A stretch of 64,000 nucleotides of DNA from contig NC_088784.1 of the NCBI RefSeq assembly GCF_958450345.1, positions 72,689,747 to 72,753,746 of the forward strand, read 5' to 3'. Under the pieces are notes generated by a model, which did no database searches, was not told the origin of the DNA, and was given only the letters and a program-made list of their open reading frames with translations. The position numbers were made by a program, and so were the translations under genes. Source of the stretch: Calliphora vicina. Taxonomy: Eukaryota; Arthropoda; Insecta; Diptera; Calliphoridae. Shown here in pieces: positions 36,399 through 49,296 of this stretch (positions are counted from its first letter, which is position 1; every line of letters begins with the position of its first letter).

Positions 36399-37104
36399 GT
36401 GACGGATTACAATAGAATCACTACCAATATTTCATTTAAAACCAGGAGCAATCATAAGGATTGGTGTGGGCCAGAAAATATAAAAAAGTGGCAAAATGTG
36501 TTGTGGACAGACGAAACGACCATTAATTTAATTGGTAGTGATGATAAGACATGGGTTAGACGTCCAAAAAATGGCAAAAACCAAAAACGTTTAAACATGG
36601 TTGGGGAAATATTATTATATGGGGATGCTTTTCTTGGTATTGCGTTGGTCCAATTTATTGGATTAAAGAAAATATGGATAAGCACTTGTATGTAAATATT
36701 TTGGAGAATGTTATAAAGCCACATGCAGAATGGAATATGCCCTTAAAATGGCTCTTCCAGCAAGATAATGACCCAAAGCACACGTCAGGTCTTGCCAAAA
36801 AAATGGTTTTTATATAACAAAATTCATGTTATGGAATGGCCGTCTCAATAACCAGACTTAAATCCTATGGAAAATAGTAAAAGACAAACTCGGACCTGAA
36901 AAATTGAAAAACAAGGAAGAACTTTGGCAGAAAATTCAGGAAATATGGTATGCAATTTCCCGATCTACATGCGAAAGTTTGTTAAATTCAATCCCCAAAA
37001 GATTTGTAGAAATAATTGATATGCAACAAAATATTAAGAAAACAACGAATTCTTATGATGATTTTATATTTTTAATCATTTTAAGACTGATTGATTCTAT
37101 TTGA
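36399..37104 (+). pseudogene. Tc1-like transposase remnant, second type
   Basis: Reads KKWQNVLWTDETTINLIGSD, then KTWVRRPKN, a frameshift in the NMVGEILLYGDAF block, and after another shift FQQDNDPKHTSGLAKK, giving first and second catalytic aspartates. The PDLNP segment near 36845 is out of frame. The final frame (36904-37104) is the C-terminal helix region (STCESLLNSIPKRF), typical of Tc1 transposases. Confidence 0.82.
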
Positions 37105-37183
37105 ATGTCGCATATTTTATTTATCTTTTAGATTTGACATCGTTTTTAACATAAGAATGTGTTATTTTTTTTTATTTTATTTT

Positions 37184-37806
37184 TATACCCTACACCACCA
37201 TAGTGGGGAGGGTATTATGCGTTTGTGCAGATGTTTGTAACGCCCAAAAATATTAGTCTAACACCCACCTTAAATTATACCGATCGACTTAGAATCACTT
37301 TCTGAGTCGATTAGGACCAAGCCTATTGAAACTGGCTGAAATCGGTCCACTATTTCACCTAGACCCCATACAAATGTCCTCCCGAAATTGGACTTTATCG
37401 GTCATAAATGTTTAATTTATAAATGTATCTCCACAAATTCCGCTCCAAATAAGTTTTATATATACAAAATTCATGTCACCAAATTTTGTTACGATCGGTC
37501 CATAATTAGTCATAGCTCCCATATAGACCAGCTTCCGAAAATCACTTTAACTTGCATAAATCGCTTAAAAATGTTGGTAAACACACAAAATTCAACATAG
37601 TTAACTTTAATATAGAAATAAATCACACGACCTAATTTCATGGTGATCGGTCCATAATTGGTCATAGCCCCCATATAACCCCACTTCCGAAAATCACTCA
37701 AAAATATAAATTATTGAAATTTTAAAAGAAAATTTTGTTTGCTCTTTTACTTAATGTAGGGTATTATATGGTCGGGCTTGACCGACCATACTTTCTTACT
37801 TGTTTT
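37184..37806 (+). repeat. Dispersed repeat family A, copy A3
   Basis: Both hairpin-bearing ends are present. The interior is shorter than A1, lacking the GTCCGTCCGTCTGG to TTTGGTA segment. Confidence 0.88.
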
Positions 37807-37936
37807 CTATTTATTGTTTACGTTATGAGCATTAATATATAATGAACAAATTTTAAATTTTGAAATCAAATTTTGTAGTTTTAGCGTTTTAATCGAATTC
37901 ATATGTAGTGATTCTATTGTATTGTCCGTCACTGTA

Positions 37937-39096
37937 TATGGTATATTTTATTTAGAATTTCGAAAAGAGCTACAATTTAAACCAAATTGATCAATATTAC
38001 CCCTTGTCACTTTGGCTCTGAAGTCTGAACATTCCTTTACAAGTGATTGTATCTATTATTAAACAAAAAGTATTATATTTAAAAAGTATTTAATTAATTA
38101 ATATTAACAACACCAAACAACAATCCTACATAATCAAATTTTTAAAATTAAATTAACTCAAATGCACTTTAAGCCGTTGCCTAACTACTAGTTTCGTATA
38201 TAAAAATAATTTTTTAAGTTGTTTATTTGAATTTTGTTACATTTAAATATTTTGTTTAGAAATGAGTGTGTTTAAATGTAGGATTTAGTTTATAATAAGT
38301 CAATAAATGATAGTTGTTACGTTGAAATCTATTTTGAGCAGCCATCAAAATTATCTCTGAGGACAGCTGAACGCCCCATGTTCAAAAACTCACAGATCGC
38401 ATGTTTAAAATTGACAATTTTAGTTAAGAATATTATTAATGTGTACTTTAATATTAATGTGTAATAACTACTACTTTGTTTTGTTTTTTTTATTATTTAT
38501 ATTCCCATATATGACCTTGTCAGAAAATAGAATTAAAATACCGCAAAATTTTAAATTAAAAAAATAAATAATACAATTTTCATACTCATATGATTGTCAT
38601 TCATTCATTTTTTATTATTATTTTTATGAGAAATTAAAATAATTTGTAATAAAGCACAATAAAACAACAGAATTACACTTATGTGAAGTATTAACAATTA
38701 AATAAAAAATCTTTTGTTAGCAACTCTTCAATCTCTGACACTCATTACAAAAATTTCGCTGTCATCTGTTAAATAATGTTAGTAATAATATATAAATAAA
38801 TACCTACAATTTTTGTACTATTAAAATCAAATTCATACTTAGTTGTTGTACTTTAATTACTTGTTTCAGAGTTTAATTTGAATATTAGCTTCAATTGTTG
38901 TTACTGGGTTGTTAAATCTAAAATAACAATTGTTAATAGTTTGACATCATCAAATAATTTATAATTCTTTGGTGTTGTCAAATGTTTAGTACATGTAAGG
39001 TGAAGCTAAAGGTGCAAAACTAATAAATGTACATTATTATTTTCTCATTTTCATTTCAAAGAAAAATTTTCTAAAATAACTCTTAATTTTTCTTTG
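37937..39096. other. AT-rich intergenic stretch
   Basis: No gene, RNA or element ends recognised. Confidence 0.4.
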
Positions 39097-39101
39097 GAAT
39101 G

Positions 39102-40587
39102 CACAGTGGGGCATAATCGAAATTTTTGAATATAAATCTGGCATCTGGTCCGATCGGAATGAAATTTGACGTGGGCGTAGCCAAGGAGTATTTGAGTTTA
39201 AGTTATAAAAATGGGCCCTACAAATAATCCAGGGGCGGCGCTATAGGGGCTCAAAATAGGGTAGCTTTGACATGTAAAATTTTTAAAAACGTGCCATTTT
39301 TTGTTTCCCATCTGATTTCAAAGATTTTTATATTTTTGGAAAGCGTTCGTCTAGGTCTTGCAATAATATGCTTGCATGTGCTATTTATCACTTATAATTT
39401 CCGAGTTATTGGCATTTTAAAATTTTGCCATTCCTTGGTCCGCTTTTTTAAAAATATAGGACGTACTTTTGAACCGAATGGTCCAATAGGCAACTAAATT
39501 ACCAATAATATACAAAAGATTTCCGAGCAATATCTATTATGAATCCAAAAATAAACGATTTTCAAATTAAAAAAAAGTAAGAAAGTATGGTCGGTCAAGC
39601 CCGACCATATAATACCCTACACTAAGTAAAAGCCAAAAACATTTTTCTTTTAAAATTTCAATAATTTATAATTTTGAGTGATTTTCGGAAGTGGGCCTTA
39701 CATTAGAATCACTTGCTGTATGACCAATTATGGACCGATCACCATTAAATTAGGTCGTGTGATTTATATCTATATGAAAGTTTACTATGTTGAATTTTGT
39801 GAGTATACCAACATTTTTAAGCGATTTATGCACGTTAAAGTGATTTTCGGAAGCGGGTCTATATGGGAGCTATGACTAATTATGGACCGATCGTAACAAA
39901 ATTTGGTGACATGAATTTTGTATATATAAAACTTATTTGGAGCTCAATTTGTGGAGATACATTTATAAATTAAACATTTATGACCGATAAAGTCCAATTT
40001 CGTAAGGACATTTGTATGGGGGCTAGGGGAAATAATGCACCGATTTCAGCCAGTTTCAATAGGCTTGGTATTTGGGCCGACAAAATAATATGTACCAAAT
40101 TTGATCGAAATATCTTCAAAATTGCGACCTGTACTCTGCGCACAAGGTTTACATGGACAGCCAGCCGACCAGACGGACGGACGGACATCGTTTAATCGAC
40201 TCAGAAAGTGATTCTAAGACGATCGGTATACTTTAAGGTGAGTGTTAGGCCAATATTTTTGGGCGTTACAAACATCTGCACAAACTCATAATACCCTCCC
40301 CACTATGCTGGTGTAGGGTATAAAAATAATAGATTTTTGCTGTTTTTTGGGCGAAAAGGTGACTTAACTCTTTTTTTTATTAAAAAAAAATCTTTATTTA
40401 AAAAGTTATAACAATTTTATATTTTTCTGTAAGATATCATTACGGAGAAAGCAGTTTTGGAAACCTCGATGTGTTCCCTATTTATCCCCAAAGTATTTTC
40501 CCAGCCCCGAAGGAAATGTGGACCCTATGGGCAAAATTGTAAAAAATACCATTTATTTCCCAAAAATTTCGATTCTGCCCCACTGTG
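39102..40587. mobile_element. CACAGTG-ended element, copy E1, with family A inserted
   Basis: Left terminus CACAGTGGGGCATAATCGAA, right terminus ending GATTCTGCCCCACTGTG. Flanks are GAATG (39097-39101) and GTATG (40588-40592), four of five matching. Family A copy A4 (39575-40323) is inside. Without it the element is about 0.74 kb and has no transposase. It shares termini and subterminal sequence with the copy at 49297-49752. Confidence 0.75.
39575..40323 (-). repeat. Dispersed repeat family A, copy A4
   Basis: A full-length reversed copy: the hairpin GGTCGGTCAAGCCCGACC lies at the left and GTGTAGGGTATA at the right. Frames at 39678-40195 are repeat translations. Confidence 0.9.
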
Positions 40588-41363
40588 GTATGTAATCTGA
40601 ATTTCGTTTAAAAATAAACTATATTCTACACTAATATACACTTTATTATAAGTAGTCAGGACATTTCCACGGTCCAGAACGCGACATTCATATGCTTTTG
40701 AAGTGAAAAATTTCGAAATCTTAAAAAAAATTGTCTTGTTTTTATACCCTTCACCATGAGTGGCAAGGGTATATATAAGTTTGTCATTCCGTTTGTAATT
40801 TCTACATTTTTCATTTGCGACCCCACAAAGTATATATATTCTGGATTGTTATAGAAAGCGAAGTCGATATAGCCATGTCCGTCTGTATGTTGAAATCAAC
40901 TTTCCGTAGCCCCCAAATAACTTACATACATCAATATATCGGAAATTCTTCCGGTTCGGTTGCTATAAAATCGACAAAATCGGCCCACAAATGGCTGAGA
41001 TAGAAGGCAAAACCCGGGATTACCTCGATTTTTGACCTATTTTTGATCTATATCTGGATTACTAAGTCATTAATATAGACAATATGGATATCTAATGATA
41101 GATATTTCAAAGTCCATTGGAACGATGTATATAAGACTATATATAGTAAGTTGGACATATGATGGGTCAAAATCGGGAAAAATATTTTTTAACTCGAATT
41201 TTTTTTTTCATCAGAAAATTGTTTTGTCATATGTACATTCTTTTTCAAAAAAAAAAATTGGCAAAAACTTTTTTAAAAGAAAATTAAAAAACAATTTCGA
41301 AAAAAGATATATGACAAAAACCGGGACAACATCGATTTTTTGCCTATTTTTGATCTACATATA

Positions 41364-42957
41364 CAGTGGTTAACAAAACAATGGAAACTTTTCCAAATAT
41401 TCCATATGTAGTCCAAAATTTAAAATATTTTTTTAAAATAAAATTTTTTTTTAGTATTTTACTTGTATAGTTTTATTTATATAAATTAACTGAAAAACAA
41501 TCAATATAATTAATTATATTCTGAAAAAAAGGGAACAAAATTAAAAATATTCACTATTTCGCTACTGACAAAACAATGCAAACTTTTAAACTTATGCAAG
41601 AAAGAAGTGTAAAACGAAAATAATATTTAAAAGAACGATGTAAAAAGCATCCTGTTTACAGTTATTTTATTTTATTTTTAAATTCTAGTAATTTTTCACG
41701 ATTTCTTTTTCGCATAATTGCTTTTTTTCAAAGTTAAGGAAAAGGGCTAAAGTTAAGAGTTAAGATTTGTGAAGACTTAAAAAATAAAATAATTAACGAT
41801 TTCAAAGCTGGTTTACAACAAAAAAGTATCTGTGACAAATATTCAATGAATAAATCAGCAGTTTCAAAAATTATAAAGAAATTTCGTGAGACCGGTTCTG
41901 TAAAAACTCAACATTTAGGTGGAAGACCTCGTAAGACTACTCCTATACAAGTTAATTTAATAGCAAGAGAGTTCAAGAAATTCCCAAATATAACTCCTCG
42001 AGAGGTTGTTAATAGCCTAAAATTAGAAATGAGTACCCGAACAGTTAGTCGCAGGGCAAATGAGGCTGGTATTGGTTGCTATCGTCCTGTGAAAAAACCA
42101 CTCATTTCTAAAAAGAACAGTTCTGCTCGTCTACAATTTGCGAATTTAAGAGGCAGTGATGGGCGAACATTTGTAAGACGACCAAAGGGAAAAATATTAG
42201 ATCCAAAGTACACAAATAATACTGTAAAGTTTGGTGGTGGCAATATTATGGTATGGGGATGTTTTTCAGGGCAAGGTATGGGCCCATTTCATATTATAAA
42301 ATATACCATGACAGGTATAGGATACAGAACCATATTAAACGATGTTATGTATCCATACGCTGAGGAAAATATGCCCCTAGTTTGGAGATTCCAACACTAC
42401 AATGACCCGAAACACACCTCTAGGGTTGTAACCGAGTGGTTACAATCCAACGAGGTACGTGTTATGAAGTGGCCTGCCCAATCGCCAGATCTCAATCCCA
42501 TAGAAAATCTATGGGAAATTATAGATCATAAAAAATAAGGACCCAAAATTACACCAGGAAGGAAGATTTATCGGAGGCGGTTATAAGGGAATGGCAAAAT
42601 ATTTCAAAGGAGACCATTGACTGTTTAATTGGTTCAATGCATCGTCGATATGTAGCAGTTATAAAAAATAAGGGATACCCAACAAAATATTGAGTTATTG
42701 CAAAGTTTAGACCATATTTGTTAAAATAATACCTAAGTTTCCATTGTTTTGTCAATGCCGTAATAAAGAAATCTTTTAATTTTGTTTTCTCATTTTTAGA
42801 ATTTAATTAATTATGTCCTTTGTTTTTTGCTAAATTAAGTTTATAAATGTATACAAATAAAATACTACAAAAATGTTAAATTTTTTAAAAAATTATTTCA
42901 GATTTTAGGCCACTAATGAAATATTTGGAAAAGTTTCCATTGTTTTGTCATCCACTG
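41364..42957 (+). mobile_element. Tc1-like element, copy T3
   Basis: Left CAGTGGTTAACAAAACAATG, right CATTGTTTTGTCATCCACTG, flanked by TA (41362-41363 and 42958-42959). It retains both ends and the inner repeats. An unrelated AT-rich segment of about 170 bp at 41605-41775 is inserted near the start of the coding region. Confidence 0.9.
41846..42538 (+). pseudogene. Tc1-like transposase, broken (T3)
   Basis: A 230-residue frame with the HTH, GRPRKTT linker, second HTH (ITPREVVNSLKLEMSTRTVS) and the C-terminal DDE blocks YNDPKHTS and SPDLNPIENLWEIIDHKK. The segment with the first catalytic aspartate (FSDES in copies T1 and T2) is deleted in frame, so the reading goes from RLQFA to NLRGSDGR. 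The second block is Y-N-D instead of D-N-D. It is catalytically dead despite the long frame. Confidence 0.9.
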
Positions 42958-43439
42958 TAGACAATATGGATCTGAAGTCCTTTGTAACGATGTATATAGT
43001 AAATTGGACTTACAATCAAAATCGGGAAAAATATTTTTTAACTTGAAAATTTCATCAGAAAATTGTTTTCCCATAAATAGTTTTTAATTTTTTTTTAAAA
43101 AAATTAAAAATATATTTCGAAAAAAAAATTTAAAAACAATTTTGAAAAAAAAGTAATTTTGTTTCCCTAAAAATATTTAAACAAATTTATTTCAAAGTAT
43201 AATTTGGTGAAGGGTATATAAGATTCGCCACATCCGTATATACCTCTCGTACTTGTTTTATTTTACGATAGCATTTTAGTAGCATTATGTTTCGAGCTAA
43301 AGTTAGGATATGTTGTTTCCAATATATTAGCAATAAACCTGGGATAAAGAACGCTACAAATAATATAACTCGTTTTTGACCGCTTCTAGAGCAATGCAAA
43401 AATCTGCGAATTATAACATAATTGGTCAATTCACAAGGT

Positions 43440-43612
43440 ATCTTATCATGTAATAATGTCCTATCTCCTATCGTGTTTTCAACTGACAGACAAACGGACG
43501 GACATAGCTAGATCGTCTTAGAATTTCATGTGGATCTACGATGAATATTTCGATGTGTTACAAACGGAATGAGAAAGTCTCCTCATCATTTTTGATGGTG
43601 GATATAAAAATG
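43440..43612 (-). repeat. Family D fragment
   Basis: Contains GACAGACAAACGGACGGACA and ends in TTTTTGATGGTGGATATAAA, the reverse of the family D start at 8186. Confidence 0.55.
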
Positions 43613-44493
43613 TTGTTGATAGCATTTGTTTTGCCTTTTATAATTCGACTTTTTTAAACTTATTAACTTGCTTATGGAATATTTTTCAGGCAAACATTTC
43701 ATATCAATTATTTATTTCCTAAATACATAAATATTTAAGTTGTTTTGTTGGCAATTATTTGCTATTTTACACAATAACACTAGAATATTGACGTAAATAT
43801 TTCCGATTTATTTATTAATCACATTAACAACTTAAATGTTAAATGTTTTTCTGTTGTTTTTTATATTTTTTTCTGTCTTTCTTTCAGCAAAACCACATTT
43901 TAATGCCTTTTATCGAAAGCTTTTATTATTAGTGAAGCTTCTTTATTTTCACACCAATTCAATTCATTGATCATGCAAATATTTATAGATAATTTTTTTT
44001 TTTATTTTATTTCGTTTATGTTTATAGTGAATGTTAACAAAAGTCATTAGAAATGTTTAAATAAATCCTACATGATTTATATGGGTAAAAAAATAATAAA
44101 TAAAATAGAAGAAACTAGAAATAACCCAATAAATGTTTAAGGTAATGTGTAGGGAAGGAAATAGCAACAATATAGACAGAGATTCAATTATCAATTAAAT
44201 AATGATATAATTAATTAGAGTCATGATGTACTTATTATAAGTTTATTGGTACTTCACATTTGTTAATGAAGTAAATGAATTAATATTTTGTTTATTGCAA
44301 AAAAAAGTCCCTTTTTAATAATTAAATAGATAACAATATAACAAAGAGTGCGAAATTTACAAAGCAGATTCTTAATACTTTTTTTATACCATAAATATAG
44401 TCCTAATAATTGTTTTAGATATTTTATATAAAATCAGTAAAATTGAAATAAATGGTGAAACATTTGTATGGTGGTGACACATAATAAAATTAA
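43613..44493. other. AT-rich intergenic stretch
   Basis: Nothing recognised on either strand. Confidence 0.4.
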
Positions 44494-45118
44494 AACAAGT
44501 AAGAAAGTATAGTCGGTCAAGCCCAACCACATGATACCCTACACCAATCTAAATATGGACCAATCGCCATAAAATTAGGTGGCATGACTTCTGTATATAT
44601 GAAACCTATTTGTGTTGAATTTTATTAAAATACCAACATTTTTAAGAAATTTACACTAATTAAAGTGATTTTCGGAAGTGGGTCTATATTGTACTAGCTA
44701 TGACTAATTGTGGACCGATCATCACAAAATTTGGTGAGGCGAGTTTGACTTATATAAAACTTATTTTTGCAGAATTTGGTTTGGATATCTATATAACTGA
44801 GGTATTTATGAGAGCTTAACTATTTTCAGATAGGGCAATCGTATGGGGGCTAGGAGAAATAATGAACCGATTCTAACCAAATTCAATCGGCTTCGTCCTT
44901 GGGGCAATATAAGAGCCCTTACCAAATTTTGTAGAATTATCTTTCAAATTGCAAGGATTACATGGACGGACAGACGGACGGACGGACATCGCTAAATCGA
45001 CTCAAAAAGTGATCCTGAGCAGATTGGTATACTTTAAGATGGGTGTTGGGACAATATTTAGGCATGTTACAAACATCAGCACTAACCCAATATACCCTCC
45101 CCACTATGGTAGAGTATA
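44494..45118 (-). repeat. Dispersed repeat family A, diverged copy A5
   Basis: Reversed, starting AACAAGTAAGAAAGTATAGT and ending CACTATGGTAGAGTATA. It is more diverged than A1-A4 and lacks part of the left interior. Confidence 0.82.
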
Positions 45119-45364
45119 AATATAAGATAAATTATTTTCTATTTATTTTTATTACTAGCACCATAAGTGGTAAGGGTATAAATAAGTTTGTAATTTCCAC
45201 ATTTTTCATTTAAAAGGCCTATCGATACCATTATGTATGGAATATAAAGTCGTGCAAAATATTTTTCGTTTAAAAAAAATTGGGGAAAAATTTATTGGTG
45301 AAAACCAAAATTTTGGTGAAAAATAAGTAAAAAAAATCGAAGAAGTCCCAGTTTATTGCTTATT

Positions 45365-46319
45365 TTGAGTATATAACTTAAAAATGTGGCATTCACAGCA
45401 GATAGCTTAATAACTTATGTGATTTAGAAGGGTAAATATCTGCCATTTATTCTCTCAAGGAAGACAAAAATCGCTCATGCCAGCTCGAAAATGTTGAAGA
45501 CCAAGAATTTTAGGCATTACTTCATGAAGGCTGTTTTCAAACTCATCAAAAGCTTGTAAAACCATTGGAGTTACTCAGCAATTTCAAAACGTTTTTTAGC
45601 TGCAGGATTCATCCAAAAGCAGGAAAATTTGGTGTCATACGAATTGAAGCTGAGAGACTTTGAAAGACGATTTTGTCCGAAATGACGCTATAAAAGAAAA
45701 TTATTTTTGCACCGAATCATTACTTGTGATGAAAAATGGATCCATTACAATAAACCGAAGCGTAAGAGATTGTATGTGAAGCTCCGCCAACCAGCCGAAT
45801 CGACACCAAAAGCAAATATAAGAGAATTTGGTGGGAGCAAATGGGTCATATCTATTATCACAGGGAACCTGTACCGAACACAACTGATTGGTTTGAATAT
45901 GAATAGTCGCAGAATATGCACCCCGACATGAATCCGTAATATTCCATCATGACAATGCTCGGCCACATGTTGCAATACCTGTTAAAAGGTATTTAAACTG
46001 AAGTGGTTGGGAAGTTTTGACTCACCCTCCATATAGTGCAGACCTTGCCCTGCCCGTCTACTATGTGTTTCGTTCGATGTAGATTGCTCTCTCTGGGATA
46101 TGGTTCACTTCGGAAAAGAGTATCCGAAATTGGCTTGACTCATTCTTGGCTTCAAAAGATGAGTAGTTCTTAGGCTCGGAATCCATATGTTGCCAGAAAG
46201 ATGGTAAAAGGTCATAGCTAACAAAGGCCAATAATTTGAATAAATTTTTATTGTACAAAGGTTTCAAAATAGAAGCTAAAAATTAAAAAAAATCCCGCAT
46301 TGTTAAGTCTTAAACCCAA
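45365..46319 (+). mobile_element. Mariner copy M5, broken
   Basis: The left end is near TTGAGTATATAACTTAAAAA and the right end GCATTGTTAAGTCTTAAACC-CAA is followed by TA. Readable + blocks are HRIITCDEKWIHYNKPKRKR (45707-45931, first catalytic aspartate intact), a deletion that removes the GGKVMLCIWWDQ part, and frameshifted HDNAR and YYLF regions near 45950-46090. Confidence 0.85.
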
Positions 46320-46759
46320 TAATTGAGTATTTATCACAGATAGTTTATTGCGGAAATCCTGCAATAAAATTGACTCCTGTCAAAATTTCAACAAGCTGCG
46401 TCAGTTAGTTTGTGTTTGACAGTTATTGTTAGCAGACCACCGAGTGACTTGAGGAAATGGAAAAAAGTGAATTTCGTGAGCTCATTAAGAATTTTTTTTG
46501 TTTCGAAAAAAAAATCCTTAAGCTTGATAAATACTAGCAGAACTCTGCAGCATCAATTTCAATGGTAAAAATATAGTTTACTCAATTTTGTTGTGGCAGT
46601 TGAGGTCTCTATACGATATAGTGTTAACCGATCGGATATTGAAAGTGCGTGAGAGCCGTAGGCATCTCAATGGGGTATGAAAAAGCTTTCATCAAAATGG
46701 GTGCAGAGCTCAGTGAAGGTTTGGTTAGGTTATAAAGCCAGCAAGTATTAAAAAGCTTA

Positions 46760-47740
46760 CTTTAGTCCATGATATGGTCCCTTTGTGATACTCTAAGAGT
46801 CATGATCAGGTCCTCAAGAGGTCCTTCACATGTCAGAAATAGGTTCAATGCCGAACCAACCTGACGCACGAATGAACGAATCCATCTTCTTGACATCCAG
46901 AGTAGATAGATCCGCTAGGCCGTGCTAAAAATTACTACCTATTGTCGCAGTCCTCGTCTTCATAATGGCAACTTCTACAGAAGTCGTTGTATGGAGTGTT
47001 CAGTCTCCTAGCATGCGCACCAATCAATCAGTGCCCAGTAAGCACTGATATCAGAGCTCGCAGACTAGCCCGTGATATCACCGAAAGGACCACCTGAGCT
47101 GAGTAGACTCAAATAATTTACGCTGATTTACAGCAAGATAGCGGTAAACCAACCAGAAGATCGATCTCATCAACTTGTAGACGTGAGCCACTTTTGGCCA
47201 ATTCATTCGCAATAATATTTTCAAGTACACCAGGGATAACCAGGTGCCCAGAATAACTCCAGGTTAGAATGTCTCGCCATCTCGTTAAGAGATACCCGGT
47301 ATTCATGTACCAATCTGGATGTCGAGTGGACACCACCCACCTAAACCGCGGACTTGGAGCCATTAGTATAGATGACAAACGTGTTCCTAGAAGAAGGGAC
47401 GATACAGATAAGTGTCTGTCAATAAATGGTAAGGGAGTGCAGTAGTCAATGTTAACTTCCCAAAATAGACGCAATGCCAGTAACAGACCTACATGCTCCT
47501 ACAGTACTTAGCTTAACAGCCGAATTTATTTAGATCAGTGCACGAGGCGGGGTGCTACGTTGCGCTCCCGTAATCATTAGTGCAGATATTCGCAGGATTT
47601 TCAAAATCATCCCACAGTAGGTGGATTTAATTAGAGCATGGATATTAGAGTCTAGAATGATTCCTAGATATTTCGCACTATCCAACAGCTTAAGCTCCGT
47701 GGTAATAGGAACGAGGGGATTTTGTACCTTCTATAAAAGT
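46760..47740 (-). pseudogene. LINE (I-like) reverse transcriptase end and RNase H fragment
   Basis: On the minus strand the order is LKLLDSAKYLGIILDSN (reverse transcriptase C-terminal part, near 47700-47640), a jump, then an RNase H region with VVSTRHPDWY, a second frame reading VSLNEMARHSNLELFWAPGY, and NELAKSGSRLQVDEIDLLVG. The Cys-rich tail lies near 46960-47000. A long frame (47118-47474) covers part of the RNase H. The catalytic core is missing and the frame is broken. Confidence 0.75.
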
Positions 47741-47832
47741 TGTTGTGTGATAAAAATTAGAAAAAATTAATGCTTTTTACATAGTTTTCTTAAATATTAT
47801 ATCTGTGATATTCTATTTTCATGCACAAGTTT

Positions 47833-47866
47833 AAAAGTTTCCATTGTTTTGCCAATGTTAAGAGGT
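47833..47866 (-). repeat. Isolated Tc1-like inner repeat
   Basis: AAGTTTAAAAGTTTCCATTG with TTTTGCCAATG matches the inner terminal repeat and start-codon region of the T1-T3 family. Nothing else of the element is evident here. Confidence 0.6.
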
Positions 47867-49051
47867 ATAACCACATGCTATAATGGTATTTTTGTTTAGT
47901 TTTAATGCTTAAAAAAGCTGAAATTAACAATATTATAATAGAAGACCTTGAACGTTTTAATTAGTCTCAGAAAAAAACTCATTTAAAAGTCAGGTTTTTG
48001 AAAACTGAAATTAAAGAATATAATTTTAATAAAAGTTTTCATTTAGAACTTTAAGAAACCCAATGATTCTAAGTTTTAAAACTATTAAACGTTCTTTATA
48101 AACTTTGCCACTTTCTAAGGTTTATTGACGGGCAATAAAAAATAAAATTAAACAAAACAAAACAAAACGAACAACAAATGAATTCTTAAAACTTTCATCT
48201 TTATTTTTTTATAAAAAAAAAAACACAAAAGAACCAGAAAATATTACAACCTGCTGAGTATCTCTAAAAAAGAATGTAAACAACAGAATTTTTAAAACCA
48301 TCATGATAATAATAATAATAGTTTTAGTTCATTTATCATAGATAAATTTTAAATTTTTCTATGCTAAAAATACTTCACAATTAATTGCTCCCCAACAATG
48401 TGCGCGCTTAAACAAACATGATTTAAATTTGTGAATACACACGTACGTGAATGTAAAATCCGACACGTGAGTGTGGGTACTAAAAAGGGAGTACTTTGGG
48501 AGATGGTACTATCGTAGTACTATCTCCCATAAATGTAAATAGGTCACACTGACTACAATACACAGCGCCACACTCTGAAAACATGATGTGTATTTAGTTA
48601 GACTAAAGATTTTAATTAAAAATAGGAAAAAAGAAACCAAATACTAAAAGAAAGAAAGAAAGACAGACAAACTGAAACTACTAACAGAATGCATGAATGT
48701 ATTGCGTTTTGCTGCACTTTGTTGCACATGTAACTGCAATTCCCGATTACCACCCAAAATCTGTTACTTAACAATGTTCAGACCTATAAAAACAAAAAAA
48801 CAAAAATGAAGCAAAATAAATAAACTACAACAAGAGAATAAGAAAAACTGAAATAAAACCAAATGAATTAAGTTGTAGCAGCTCTAGTGGCACATACTAG
48901 ATCATACAATTCTTCGTAATTGTGCTGCTTGTATAGTATTTCAGGCATATAGTACATACGTTTACTACATGCAAAGTAAAACAAAATGTGACCAACTAAA
49001 GAAAAATTCAATTTATGATGTTACCATTGAGATTTAGAAAACGATTTAGTA
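47867..49051. other. Intergenic stretch with an inverted repeat
   Basis: No gene recognised. Simple repeats (AAAAC)n near 48160 and (GAAA)n near 48650 occur. A 15-bp palindrome, GGGAGATGGTACTA with TAGTACTATCTCCC, lies at 48497-48529. Confidence 0.45.
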
Positions 49052-49190
49052 TTGGCAGTATGACCAAAAAATGCAGGATTTTTTTTTTAAATGTTTAGCT
49101 TTTATTTTAAAACATTTGTACAATATAAATTTATTCAAAGTATTGGCCATTGTTAGCTATGACCATTACCCATGTTTCTGGCAACATATT
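49052..49190 (-). mobile_element. Mariner 3'-end fragment
   Basis: TA then TTGGCAGTATGACCAAAAAA is a mariner-like terminus, followed by ACATTTGTACAATATAAATT and the TTGGCCATTGTTAGCTATGACC segment seen at the 3' side of copies M3 and M5. The rest of the element is absent. Confidence 0.72.
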
Positions 49191-49296
49191 CACCATCAAT
49201 ATTTCACATGAAATATGTTTCCTTTTTCCCATTTTTCGTTCATGAACTTTGTTCACGTGAAAATGTTGTGAAATTTTGAAACAAAATCAACTATTG

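Larger units (their letters stand above)
36397..37934 (+). mobile_element. Second Tc1-like type, with family A inserted
   Basis: Left end CAGTGACGGATTACAATAGA and right end ATTGTATTGTCCGTCACTG are inverted and flanked by TA (36395-36396, 37935-37936). The N-terminal half of the transposase is missing because the left terminus runs almost directly into the DDE region. Family A copy A3 is inserted at 37184-37806, 3' of the coding part. Confidence 0.85.
40740..43259 (+). repeat. Family B copy B4 with partial duplication and a Tc1-like insertion
   Basis: It starts TATACCCTTCACCATGAG and ends near GTACTTGTTTT. The segment around TAGACAATATGGATATCTAA occurs twice (about 41070 and 42959), so a partial tandem copy or a second B element is joined here. 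Tc1-like copy T3 sits between. A small deletion of about 20 bp at the T3 site is seen when compared with B2. Confidence 0.75.
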
